A stretch of DNA of 64,000 nt. Origin: Pseudomonas parakoreensis. Lineage in GTDB: Bacteria; Pseudomonadota; Gammaproteobacteria; Pseudomonadales; Pseudomonadaceae. The translations under genes were made by a program, and so were the position numbers. The stretch spans positions 22,197 to 86,196 of the forward strand of contig NZ_BQHY01000020.1 of assembly GCF_021602155.1 (NCBI RefSeq), written 5' to 3'. Of the stretch, positions 50,936 through 59,132 are shown one piece after another (position 1 is the stretch's first letter; each line of letters opens with the position of its first letter). The notes under the pieces were generated by a model. It searched no databases. It was not told the DNA's origin and saw only the letters and a program-made list of their open reading frames with translations.

Positions 50936-51952
50936 ATGAAGATTCTGGTAACGGGTGGTGCCGGCTATATCGGCTCGCACACCACACTTGCGCTGCTTGA
51001 AGCAGGTTATGAAGTTGTTGTACTGGATAATCTTTGCAACAGCAGCGATGCGGCACTGCATGCGATAGAAGGTATTTGCGGCAAAAGCGCGCTGATGATT
51101 CGCGGCGATGTCTGCGACCGGCCGTTGCTCGACCGGATTTTTCGCGAGCATCAAATCGACGCGGTGCTGCATTTTGCCGGGCTCAAGGCCGTCGGCGAGA
51201 GTGTGCGCAAGCCGCTGGATTATTACGAGAACAACGTCGGCGGCAGCATCACGCTGTGTCAGGCGATGGCGGCGGCCGGGGTGTTCCGGCTGGTGTTCAG
51301 CTCGTCGGCCACGGTGTACGGCGAGCCTGAGCAGATGCCGATCCGCGAGGATTTCCCCACCGGTATTCCGACCAATCCTTACGGCCAGTCCAAGCTGATC
51401 GTCGAGAACGTGCTGCGCGACCTGAGCCAGGCCGAGCCGCGCTGGAGCATCGCCTTGCTGCGTTACTTCAACCCGATCGGCGCGCATCACAGCGGGCATA
51501 TGGGCGAAGACCCCAGCGGCATCCCCAACAACCTGCTGCCCTACATCAGCCAGGTCGCGGTTGGCAGCCTGCAAGAACTATCGATTTTCGGCGACGATTA
51601 CCCGACCATCGACGGCACCGGGGTTCGCGATTACATCCATGTCGTCGACCTCGCCGATGGCCATCTCAAAGCCCTGCAATCGATTGCCGATCGTCCGGGC
51701 ATTCACACCTGGAACCTCGGCACCGGCGACGGCTACAGCGTGATGCAAGTGCTGCATGCCTTCGAACAAGCCAGCGGGCGTCCGGTGCCATACCGAGTGA
51801 TGCCGCGGCGCAGCGGCGATATTGCCGAGAGTTGGGCCGACGCCTCCAAGGCCGCAAGAGAACTTGGCTGGAAAGCCACGCGCAGTTTGCAGGACATGGT
51901 CACCGACACCTGGCGCTGGCAATCGAATCATCCACGCGGTTATCTCGAATGA
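50936..51952 (+). CDS. galE: UDP-glucose 4-epimerase
   Basis: Interconverts UDP-glucose and UDP-galactose. The 338-residue SDR protein has VTGGAGYIGSHTTLALLEAG at the NAD site, the catalytic Ser in FSSSATVYG, and the YxxxK pair in NPYGQSK. RYFNPIGAH and RDYIHVVDLADGH are typical of GalE. The ATG at 50936 follows GACGGA; an upstream ATG at 50921 would add five residues. It provides the second sugar nucleotide of the locus. Confidence 0.97.
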   Translation: MKILVTGGAGYIGSHTTLALLEAGYEVVVLDNLCNSSDAALHAIEGICGKSALMIRGDVCDRPLLDRIFREHQIDAVLHFAGLKAVGESVRKPLDYYENNVGGSITLCQAMAAAGVFRLVFSSSATVYGEPEQMPIREDFPTGIPTNPYGQSKLIVENVLRDLSQAEPRWSIALLRYFNPIGAHHSGHMGEDPSGIPNNLLPYISQVAVGSLQELSIFGDDYPTIDGTGVRDYIHVVDLADGHLKALQSIADRPGIHTWNLGTGDGYSVMQVLHAFEQASGRPVPYRVMPRRSGDIAESWADASKAARELGWKATRSLQDMVTDTWRWQSNHPRGYLE

Positions 51953-52183
51953 TGTCGTTCTAATACTGAATGTTAGTTTCGGTCAGCTGTTAGATATCGT
52001 CGGGAAAATACGCTGGAAATGCCTTTTGCAAGTCCGTAGATATAAACCTGCCGTTCGACTTTTATCAGTTGGGTAAGACTGTGAAAGAACGACGGATCTT
52101 GTTCGCGATTTTCGCGAACTTGAACGCTACCACCGCTAACTCAGGCCGGTTTTTAACAGGCCGAATGTTAGAAAGGAGTTGAT
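51953..52183 (+). promoter_or_regulatory. Leader region of the gfcA-like gene with TGTTAG words and a hairpin
   Basis: TGTTAGTTTCG at 51971-51981 is an 11-base copy of the complement of 39263-39273. TGTTAG recurs at 51988 and 52166. A perfect eight-base hairpin, GTTCGCGA-TTT-TCGCGAAC, lies at 52101-52119 and may be the end of the galE transcript or part of the next leader; it lacks a T-run. Confidence 0.45.
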
Positions 52184-52420
52184 ATGAAAAAAGTGATGGC
52201 GATTGCCCTGTTGACGATGTTGAGCAACTGGGCGTCCGCTGCTGAAGCGCCGCTTACTGCGGTGACCAATGTATCTGGCAGTGTCGCGGCTTCTACAGCG
52301 CCTGCTGCCAGTACTGCAATGGTTGCCAGTGCAGTCGCGGCGTCCAACAGCGGCGGAAGTGCCAACGGCGGTACCACGGGCACCACCGGTACTACCGGCA
52401 CCACTGGCACGCACAACTAA
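52184..52420 (+). CDS. Small secreted Thr/Ser/Ala-rich protein, GfcA/YjbE-like
   Basis: A 78-residue protein: signal peptide MKKVMAIALLTMLSNWASAAE, then a low-complexity tail rich in Ala, Ser, Gly and Thr that ends in GTTGTTGTTGTTGT. In length, composition and position it matches E. coli YjbE and GfcA, the first genes of yjbEFGH and the group 4 capsule operon. AGAAAGGAG precedes the ATG. Its function is not known in any species to me. A terminator at 52448 follows, so much of its message should end before wza. Confidence 0.8.
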   Translation: MKKVMAIALLTMLSNWASAAEAPLTAVTNVSGSVAASTAPAASTAMVASAVAASNSGGSANGGTTGTTGTTGTTGTHN

Positions 52421-52437
52421 CAGGAACATTTGTTAGT
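52416..52437 (+). other. Inverted repeat ACTAACA / TGTTAGT at the end of the gfcA-like gene
   Basis: ACTAACA at 52416-52422, which contains the TAA stop codon, and TGTTAGT at 52431-52437 form a seven-base inverted repeat with an eight-base loop. It carries the same word that recurs in other intergenic stretches of this locus. Confidence 0.4.
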
Positions 52438-52447
52438 GCAGTACAGG

Positions 52448-52480
52448 GTCGCCCGACGCAAGTCGGGTGACTTTATTTTT
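52448..52480 (+). terminator. Terminator or attenuator between gfcA-like gene and wza
   Basis: GTCGCCCGAC at 52448-52457, loop GCAA, GTCGGGTGAC at 52462-52471 (one G-U pair), then TTTATTTTT. A GC-rich stem, a GNRA-type loop and a U-tract are all present. It sits inside the export operon, so partial read-through would set the ratio of the small protein to the Wza operon. Confidence 0.85.
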
Positions 52481-52510
52481 AGATTCGCCCTTGAATAGCG
52501 TAGTGCCATT

Positions 52511-53626
52511 ATGACTCGTAGTTTTTCTCTTTTGCTGTTGGCAAGTATCGCTTTGCAAGGTTGCATGTTTTCCCCCGGCCAATACCTGAGCACCGGCGAC
52601 ATCACGCGCCAGGGCGCCAGCGAAAGCAGTCGGGTCGAGCTGATTCCGATCACGCCCAAGCTGATCTCGATGACCCGCGCCACGCAAAAGCGTGAGTCGG
52701 TGCCGGCGGAACTGTTGGCAACGCCGGCGGAATACCGCATTGGCAGCAACGATGTGTTGTACATCACGGTCTGGGATCATCCGGAGCTGACCGCGCCATC
52801 GGGGGCACAACAGCAGATCGACGCCAACGGTCGACTGGTGCGCTCCGATGGCACGCTGTACTACCCGTTCATCAAGGAAGTGCAGGCGGCCGGCAAGACC
52901 ATTCAACAGCTGCGCTCGGACATCGAAACCCGCCTGTCGGCGTTCATCGCCGAGCCGCAGGTGGATGTCGCGGTGCTGCGTTTCGCCAGTCAGAAAGTGG
53001 TGGTTTCGGGCGCCGTGGCCAAGGCCGGTCCGCAGCCAATTTCCACCAACCCGCTGAGCGTGGTCGAAGCCCTCGGTACGGCCGGCATCGACACCAACAA
53101 CGCCGATCTGTCGGGCCTGCTGCTGACGCGCAATGGCCGGGTGTATCCGCTCAATCTCGACTCGCTGAACCAGCAGGACTCCGAGTTGCAGCACGTCTTC
53201 CTCAAGGGCGGCGATCAGTTGTATCTGCCGTACAACGACAACAAGCGCATCTACGTCATGGGTGAAGTCAACCAGCCCCGTGCGCTGAGCTTCAAGACCG
53301 CGACGATGAACCTCTCCGATGTGCTTGGCTCGGTCGGCGGCTTGAGCCAGACCACCTCCAATGGCAACGCGGTGTATGTGATTCGCGGGGTGGAAAACCT
53401 CGATGTCGAGCCGGCGAAGATCTATCAACTGGAAGCTCAGTCGCCGACCTCAATGGCACTCGCTTCGCATTTTGAAGTGCGTCCGCAGGATGTGGTGTAC
53501 GTCGGCCCGGCCAACGTCACGCGCTGGAACCGCTTCATCAGCCAACTGGTGCCGTCGGCATCGATCGTCGGGACCGGGGCTTCCGCTGCGAAGAACTGGA
53601 GCGAATTCAGTAACAACAGCAAATAA
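52511..53626 (+). CDS. wza: Outer-membrane polysaccharide export lipoprotein (Wza/GfcE)
   Basis: A 371-residue lipoprotein of the outer membrane polysaccharide exporter family. The lipobox is LQGC in MTRSFSLLLLASIALQGCM. A polysaccharide-export domain starts near YRIGSNDVLYITVWDHPELT, followed by SLBB-type domains (VVVSGAVAKAGPQPIS, IYVMGEVNQPRALSF) and the C-terminal FISQLVPSASIVGTG helix that lines the outer-membrane ring. Length is close to E. coli Wza (379). It forms the export channel for the polymer, with Wzc in the inner membrane. Confidence 0.95.
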   Translation: MTRSFSLLLLASIALQGCMFSPGQYLSTGDITRQGASESSRVELIPITPKLISMTRATQKRESVPAELLATPAEYRIGSNDVLYITVWDHPELTAPSGAQQQIDANGRLVRSDGTLYYPFIKEVQAAGKTIQQLRSDIETRLSAFIAEPQVDVAVLRFASQKVVVSGAVAKAGPQPISTNPLSVVEALGTAGIDTNNADLSGLLLTRNGRVYPLNLDSLNQQDSELQHVFLKGGDQLYLPYNDNKRIYVMGEVNQPRALSFKTATMNLSDVLGSVGGLSQTTSNGNAVYVIRGVENLDVEPAKIYQLEAQSPTSMALASHFEVRPQDVVYVGPANVTRWNRFISQLVPSASIVGTGASAAKNWSEFSNNSK

Positions 53627-53634
53627 GGCCGACC

Positions 53635-54300
53635 GTGAAAACCTTGAAAGTGGGCGTCTGCCTGATGGCGGCCTTGATGTTGTGTGGCTGTAACCCGCTG
53701 ATGACCGCCTCGGTGCGCAACCTCAAGTCGGCGGTGATCGGCCCGGACGAGCTGGACGTGAGCGCGGCCCAGGTGGCCGAGGTCAAGTACCCGCAAATCA
53801 AACTGACCACGCCGTCCGGCTCCGGGGTACTGGCGCTGGTGCGCGAGCGTGAAGACCTGCAGTTCTGGGTCGCCTCCGGCAAACAGGTGTTGCTGCTGCG
53901 TGACGGCCTCGCCGTGCGCACCATCGGCCTCGGCGTCGAGGGCGACCTGGACGGCACGCGACTGGCCGACAACGCGCCGTTCAAACGTGGCCTGCATCAG
54001 GTCGCCGACGGCTTCACCAGTCAGCGCTGGATCGACCTGTACAAGGGCCAGGAAGTCGGCTTGATCGTCAACAGCCGGTTCTCCCGCCGAGCCACGCAAA
54101 CCCTGCAAATTCTCGACAAGGAATACACCGTGCTGCGTGTCGACGAACGCATCGACGTCCCGGCCATCGGCCTGCGCGCGACCAACCATTACTGGGTCGA
54201 TCCGCTGGACGGTTTCATCCTGCAGAGCGAGCAGCAACTGACCACGCAACTGCGCGTGCGCATCGTGCAACTGACCCCTGATCGCAGGCATCTGCCGTGA
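53635..54300 (+). CDS. YjbF/GfcB-like lipoprotein of group 4 capsule-type export
   Basis: A 221-residue lipoprotein. A GTG start at 53635 gives a signal with lipobox LCGC (VCLMAALMLCGCNPL). The protein has the YjbF-type mid-region, EREDLQFWVASGKQVLLLRDGLAVRTIG split at about residues 67-95, and TNHYWVDPLDGFILQSEQQL. Its role is in capsule assembly with YjbG and YjbH; the mechanism is unknown. It overlaps the next gene by four bases (GTGA). Confidence 0.85.
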   Translation: MKTLKVGVCLMAALMLCGCNPLMTASVRNLKSAVIGPDELDVSAAQVAEVKYPQIKLTTPSGSGVLALVREREDLQFWVASGKQVLLLRDGLAVRTIGLGVEGDLDGTRLADNAPFKRGLHQVADGFTSQRWIDLYKGQEVGLIVNSRFSRRATQTLQILDKEYTVLRVDERIDVPAIGLRATNHYWVDPLDGFILQSEQQLTTQLRVRIVQLTPDRRHLP

Positions 54301-55058
54301 AGCGCTTACGGATGTTATCGGCAGGTTTGTTGTTGCTCAGCGACGTCAGTCAGGCAGCGGTCACGGTCAGTGGCGATGTGGCCAATCCGGGGCCGGTGGA
54401 ATTGCCGCCGGGCGGGCGCTTGCTCGACGTGATCAGCGTGGCGCTGCCGAATGCCGAAGGTTACTGGCTGGCCGGCGTGTTGCTGCGCCAGTCGTTGCTG
54501 GAACAGCAGGCGCGGCTCAAGGCCGGAGTGTTGTTCGATCTCGATGTCTTGCAGCGCATGGCCTCGTTGTTTGATCGACCGAGCCGCGCGGCACTGGCGC
54601 TGCGTCTGTCCGAGCAGGTGCGGCAGATGCCGGTCACCGGGCGCCAGGTAGCGGACCTCGATCCGGTCGCGGTGGAAGTCGGTTTCGCGCGCAACATGCG
54701 TCTCGACGATGGTGATCGTCTGATCTACCCGAAACGGGTCGACGAGGTGCAAGTGCTGGGCGCGGTTGCCGAGACCTGCCACCTGCCTTATCAGCCCTTG
54801 CTGGAGGCGCGCGAGTATCTGGAAAACTGCACGCCGCTGGACGATGCCGAAGCCGATTACCTGTGGCTGATCCAGCCCAATGGTGCGGTGCGGCGCGTGG
54901 GCATTGCGCACTGGAATCGCGAGAGCGGGCAGTTCCCCGTGGCCGGCAGCAAGATTCTGGTGCCGGTGAAAAACGATGATCTGGATCCGCCTGTTCCTGA
55001 ACTGAATCAGCAGTTGGCCGAATTGATTGCCACGCAGCTGGCTGAGGTGGTTCGTTGA
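54297..55058 (+). CDS. YjbG/GfcC-like periplasmic protein
   Basis: A 253-residue secreted protein. A GTG start at 54297 gives a signal peptide (LRMLSAGLLLLSDVSQA). Then AVTVSGDVANPGPVELPPGGRLLDV resembles a SLBB/soluble-ligand fold as in GfcC, and KIPVKNDDLDPP-like ILVPVKNDD lies near the end. It overlaps yjbF and yjbH homologues by four and four bases. In E. coli, GfcC is periplasmic and acts in group 4 capsule assembly. Confidence 0.82.
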   Translation: MKRLRMLSAGLLLLSDVSQAAVTVSGDVANPGPVELPPGGRLLDVISVALPNAEGYWLAGVLLRQSLLEQQARLKAGVLFDLDVLQRMASLFDRPSRAALALRLSEQVRQMPVTGRQVADLDPVAVEVGFARNMRLDDGDRLIYPKRVDEVQVLGAVAETCHLPYQPLLEAREYLENCTPLDDAEADYLWLIQPNGAVRRVGIAHWNRESGQFPVAGSKILVPVKNDDLDPPVPELNQQLAELIATQLAEVVR

Positions 55059-57133
55059 AGTTACGTGTTGCAGCTGTGTTGTTATTGCCGTGCGGCCTGG
55101 TGTATGCCGAGCCGCGTATTACTCAAAATGATTTTGGTGGCACCGGTCTGTTGCAGACCCCGACCGCGCGCATGGCGCCGGCCGGCGAACTGAGCGTCAA
55201 TGCCAACCGCACCGAGCCTTACAGCCGCTACAGCGTGTCGTTGCAGCCACTGGATTGGCTCGAAGGTTCGTTCCGCTACACCGCGATCACCAACCGGCCG
55301 TACGGCTCCGAGGCGCTGAGCGGCAGCCAGAGCTACAAGGACAAGGCGGTCGACGCCAAAGTCCGGTTATGGCAGGAAAGCCACTGGGCGCCAGAAGTCG
55401 CGCTGGGCTTCCGAGACATTGGCGGTACGGGTCTGTTCTCCAGCGAATTTTTTGTCGCCAACAAACGTTTCGACAATTTCGATTTCAGCGCCGGCATTGC
55501 CTGGGGTTATTTGGGTAATCGCGGCGACCTCGACAACCCGCTGGGCTACGTCAGTGATCGCTTCGATACCCGACCGGCTCTCGAAGGTACCGGTGACGTC
55601 AACTCCGGCTCGTACTTTCGCGGTCGGCCGTCGTTCTTCGGAGGCGTGAGCTACCAGACGCCGTGGGATCGACTCAGCCTGAAACTCGAATACGAAGGCA
55701 ACGACTACAAGCACGAGCCGAAGGACAACGTGATCAAGCAAGATTCGCCGATCAACTTCGGCGCGGTGTTCAAGGTGGCCGATTCGGTGGATGTCAGTGC
55801 GGCGTGGGAGCGCGGCAATACGGCGATGTTCGGCATCACCTTCCACACCAATTTCGTCAGCCGCAAAGCGCCGGCCAAGACCTACGATCCGACGCCGGAA
55901 CCGCTGCCGGCGAAGATGCCGACCACGCCGATGGAACAGGTCAAGTGGGCCGACGTGTCGCAACGTTTGCAGCAGAATGCCGGGTACAAGGTCGAGCGCA
56001 TCAGTCAGCGTGATTCCGAGCTGATCGTGTACGGTGAGCAGCAGCGCTACTTCCATTCGTCCAAGGCTGTTGGCCGCGCGAGCCGGATTCTCGACAACAG
56101 TGTGAACGACGACATCAACTGGTTCACCGTGGTCAACAAGCGCTACGACCTGCCGCTGGAAGAGACCAGCGTGCCGCGCCAGACCTTCCGCGAAGTGATC
56201 AACAACGAGGAACCGCTGGAGTCGCTGCACCGCACCACCGAGATCAACCCGGCGATGCCGCACAACGAGAAAACCCTCTATAGCGAAGCGCCGCAGCACT
56301 TCAATTACGGCGTCGGCCTGGGCTTCAAGCAGAACGTCGGCGGCCCGGATGGCTTGCTCTATCAATTCAGTGCCGACGCGGACGCGGAGTACCGCTTCAA
56401 CCGCAACACCTGGTGGAACGGCCTGCTCAGTGCCAACCTGGTGAACAACTTTGACAAGTTCACCTACGACGCGCCGAGCGGCCTGCCGCGGGTGCGTACC
56501 GATTTGCGTCAGTACCTGACCACCTCGGAGGTGACCATGCCGTTATTTCAGGTCAGCCATGCCGAGCAGTTGGACAAGGACCTGTATGGCATGGTCTACG
56601 GCGGCTATCTGGAGTCAATGTTTGCCGGTGTCGGCGCTGAGGTGCTGTTCCGGCCGACCGGCGAGCGCTGGTCGGTGGGGGCGGATCTGAACTACGTGCG
56701 CCAGCGCGAGTTCGACCAGGGTTTCGGCCTGCGCGACTACTCGGTCTGGACCGGGCACATCACTGGCTACACCGATTTGCCGTACGACACGTTGGCTGCG
56801 GTCAGCGTCGGTCGTTATCTGGCTGGCGACTGGGGCGGTACGCTGGACATCTCTCGCGAGTTTTTCAACGGTGTGCGTTTCGGCGCTTGGGCGACGATCA
56901 CCACGGCTGGCAGTGCCGAGTACGGGGAGGGTAGTTTCGACAAGGGCATCTACCTGTCGATCCCGTTCGACGAAATGATGAGCATGTCGACCATGCGCCG
57001 CGCCAACCTGGTCTGGGCCCCGCTGACCCGTGACGGCGGCGCCAGGCTCAATCGCAGCTTCCAGCTGCACTCGATGACCGATAGCCGCGAGGGTGACATG
57101 TTCTACCGCAACTTCTCGAAGATTGCCGAGTAA
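55055..57133 (+). CDS. YjbH/GfcD-like outer-membrane protein
   Basis: A 692-residue protein of the YjbH family, predicted as an outer-membrane beta-barrel. A TTG start at 55055 overlaps the previous stop (TTGA) and gives a signal peptide (RVAAVLLLPCGLVYA). The family region is GGTGLLQTPTARMAPAGE at the start, then WLEGSFRYT, and at the end a run of strands with aromatic-rich turns. It ends the four-gene gfc/yjb export set; the exact role is unproven. Confidence 0.88.
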   Translation: MKLRVAAVLLLPCGLVYAEPRITQNDFGGTGLLQTPTARMAPAGELSVNANRTEPYSRYSVSLQPLDWLEGSFRYTAITNRPYGSEALSGSQSYKDKAVDAKVRLWQESHWAPEVALGFRDIGGTGLFSSEFFVANKRFDNFDFSAGIAWGYLGNRGDLDNPLGYVSDRFDTRPALEGTGDVNSGSYFRGRPSFFGGVSYQTPWDRLSLKLEYEGNDYKHEPKDNVIKQDSPINFGAVFKVADSVDVSAAWERGNTAMFGITFHTNFVSRKAPAKTYDPTPEPLPAKMPTTPMEQVKWADVSQRLQQNAGYKVERISQRDSELIVYGEQQRYFHSSKAVGRASRILDNSVNDDINWFTVVNKRYDLPLEETSVPRQTFREVINNEEPLESLHRTTEINPAMPHNEKTLYSEAPQHFNYGVGLGFKQNVGGPDGLLYQFSADADAEYRFNRNTWWNGLLSANLVNNFDKFTYDAPSGLPRVRTDLRQYLTTSEVTMPLFQVSHAEQLDKDLYGMVYGGYLESMFAGVGAEVLFRPTGERWSVGADLNYVRQREFDQGFGLRDYSVWTGHITGYTDLPYDTLAAVSVGRYLAGDWGGTLDISREFFNGVRFGAWATITTAGSAEYGEGSFDKGIYLSIPFDEMMSMSTMRRANLVWAPLTRDGGARLNRSFQLHSMTDSREGDMFYRNFSKIAE

Positions 57134-57151
57134 ACCCGGAGCCTTCTTGGG

Positions 57152-57632
57152 ACCTGTGGGAGCGGGATGAACTGGATATCCCGATCCACCCCCCAATCCC
57201 TGTGGGAGCGAGCCTGCTCGCGAAGGCGTCGGCACATTCAACATCTCTGTCGGCTGATCCACCGCCATCGCGGGCAAGCCACGCTCCCACAGTGGATCGG
57301 GATGAACTGAATATCCCGGATCCACCCCCAATCCCTGTGGGAGCGGGCTTGCCCGCGAAGGCGTCGGCACATTCAACATCTCTGTCGGCTGACCCACCGC
57401 CATCGCGGGCAAGCCACGCTCCCACAGTGGATCGGGATGAACTGAATATCCCGGATCCACCCCCAATCCCTGTGGGAGCGAGCCTGCTCGCGAAGGCGTC
57501 AGTCCATTCAAAATCCATGTTGCCTGACCCACCGCTATCGCTTGCAGGCAAGCTCCCACAGTGATTTTGTGGTGTATCCGATTTGAGTGAACACCGCCGG
57601 ACTCTGTGGGAGCGGGCTTGCCCGCGAAGGCG
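57152..57632. repeat. Tandem array of REP pairs with a 135-base period
   Basis: TGTGGGAGCG occurs at 57201, 57336 and 57471, exactly 135 bases apart; the units are nearly identical, each holding one REP, its inverse (GCAAGCCACGCTCCCACAG) and a linker with GGATGAACTGAATATCCC. Partial units lie at 57155 and 57536, and another REP at 57605. REP heads alternate between GCGAGCCTGCTCGCGA and GCGGGCTTGCCCGCGA. It fills the 604-base gap between the yjbH and wcaJ homologues. It is not a CRISPR array. Confidence 0.9.
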
Positions 57633-57683
57633 TCGGCACTGCCACCCTCGCAACCGCCTGATCCCACCACCAAATCCCGCCCA

Positions 57684-57708
57684 CAAAAAAGGGGACTTTC
57701 GTCCCCTT
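57684..57708 (-). terminator. Rho-independent terminator of wcaJ
   Basis: Read on the minus strand, AAGGGGAC (57708-57701), loop GAAA, GTCCCCTT (57696-57689) and then TTTTGTGG: an eight-pair stem with a GNRA loop and a T-run. It starts 30 bases after the wcaJ stop codon. Confidence 0.88.
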
Positions 57709-57737
57709 GCGCTATCGCCTGGCTTGTCACCAGTCCA

Positions 57738-59132
57738 TCAATAAATATCTTTCGACAACAGCGTAAACGGCGTCTTCACCAGGATCTTCAGATCCAGCCA
57801 CAACGACCAGTTGTTGATGTAATGCAGGTCCATCTCCACCCGACGCTGCATCTTGTCGAGGGTGTCGGTCTCGCCACGGCAGCCGCTGATTTGCGCCAGG
57901 CCGGTGATGCCCGGTTTGATTCGGTGACGAGCCATGTACGCGAGGATTTTCCCCGAGTAGTAGTGGTTGTGCGCGACAGCGTGAGGGCGCGGGCCGACCA
58001 GGGCCATCTGCCCTTGCAGCACGTTGAACAACTGCGGCAGCTCATCCAGAGAGGTGCGGCGGATGAACCGCCCGACGGCGGTAATCCGCGAGTCATTGCG
58101 GCTGGCCTGGACCACCTCGCGATCATCGTGCACGCGCATCGAGCGGAATTTCCACACCTGAATCACCTTGCCGTTCCAGCCGTGGCGATCCTGTTTGAAG
58201 AACACCGGCCCCGGCGAGTTGATCTTCACCGCCAGCGCAATGAACAGCAGCACCGGGCTCAACAGAATGATCGCCAGCAGCGCCACGCCTTTTTCCACCA
58301 GACTTTTGCTCAACGCAGCAGTAGGGCGGCTGGTCAGCGGGCTTTCGTTGAGGCAGATTGCCGGCAGACCATCCACGACCTTCACCGAGTGGTTGAGCAG
58401 GGTCAGACTGTTCAAGTCCGGCACCCAGACCACATCAACGTTGGCCCCGAGCAAATCGACGTACATCGCTTCGATTTTCGCCGCTTCCGCCAGCGGCAGG
58501 GTGATGTACAGACGGCGGATGTCATGATCCTTGATCAGTTGCAGCAGATCTTCCTGATCGCCCACCACCCGTGGTGCATCCGAATCCAGAACCGGTTTCG
58601 TGCCATTGCTGACCAAACCTACCAGTGGCAAGTTTTCCACCAGACTGATCTTCTGCGCCAGGCCCAGCGCCAACTCACCCGTGCCGACAATCAGGGTTTT
58701 CTGCGCACTGGTGCGGGAACGCTGGTAGTACTTGGAGAACGCATGCAGCGGCGCGTACAGCAGCGCCTGACCGAGGAAGCCGTACACCGCCCAGCTCAGC
58801 GTCACTTCACGGGAAAACACCTCGTCGGCCTTGCACACGAACGCGATGCCGGCCAGCGCGAGCATGGTCATCGACCAGCCCATGAACAGACGTCCCAGAC
58901 CCGTCAGGTAATTGTCCTGTTTGCGGTATACGCCGCTGAACGTGTACGCCGGTACCGAGGCCAGTACCGCCAGTGTTGCGCACAGGCGGTAGTAGAACTC
59001 GACGGTGCCGGTATGGCGTTCAGCAAGTACGAACAACAGCGCGACAATGAAACCTTGCGCCAGCGCCCATTGGCCCCAGAAGGTAAGTCCCTTGAGGCCG
59101 TTATTTCGATTGATCCGTAGAGAGAGTTCCAT
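57738..59132 (-). CDS. wcaJ: Undecaprenyl-phosphate hexose-1-phosphate transferase, WcaJ type
   Basis: Starts repeat-unit assembly by moving glucose-1-phosphate (or galactose-1-phosphate) from UDP-sugar to undecaprenyl phosphate. The 464-residue protein has four N-terminal membrane segments, a nucleotide-binding-like middle (TLIVGTGELALGLAQ), a fifth segment with a helix-break (ALLAIILLSPVLLFIALAV) and the catalytic domain (SPGPVFFKQDRHG, WKFRSMRVH, RTSLDELPQLFNVLQGQM, ALVGPRPHAV, IKPGITGLAQISG). It stands alone on the minus strand, apart from the wzb operon, with its own terminator. Confidence 0.95.
   Translation of the reverse strand: MELSLRINRNNGLKGLTFWGQWALAQGFIVALLFVLAERHTGTVEFYYRLCATLAVLASVPAYTFSGVYRKQDNYLTGLGRLFMGWSMTMLALAGIAFVCKADEVFSREVTLSWAVYGFLGQALLYAPLHAFSKYYQRSRTSAQKTLIVGTGELALGLAQKISLVENLPLVGLVSNGTKPVLDSDAPRVVGDQEDLLQLIKDHDIRRLYITLPLAEAAKIEAMYVDLLGANVDVVWVPDLNSLTLLNHSVKVVDGLPAICLNESPLTSRPTAALSKSLVEKGVALLAIILLSPVLLFIALAVKINSPGPVFFKQDRHGWNGKVIQVWKFRSMRVHDDREVVQASRNDSRITAVGRFIRRTSLDELPQLFNVLQGQMALVGPRPHAVAHNHYYSGKILAYMARHRIKPGITGLAQISGCRGETDTLDKMQRRVEMDLHYINNWSLWLDLKILVKTPFTLLSKDIY

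Noticed and set aside
57202-57564. Open frame with repeated peptide in the REP array
   Set aside because: The repetition comes from the 135-base DNA repeats; no ribosome binding site and no protein family.
57152-57632. CRISPR-like regular repeat
   Set aside because: Period of 135 bases, internal palindromes of REP type, near-identical spacers, and no cas genes.
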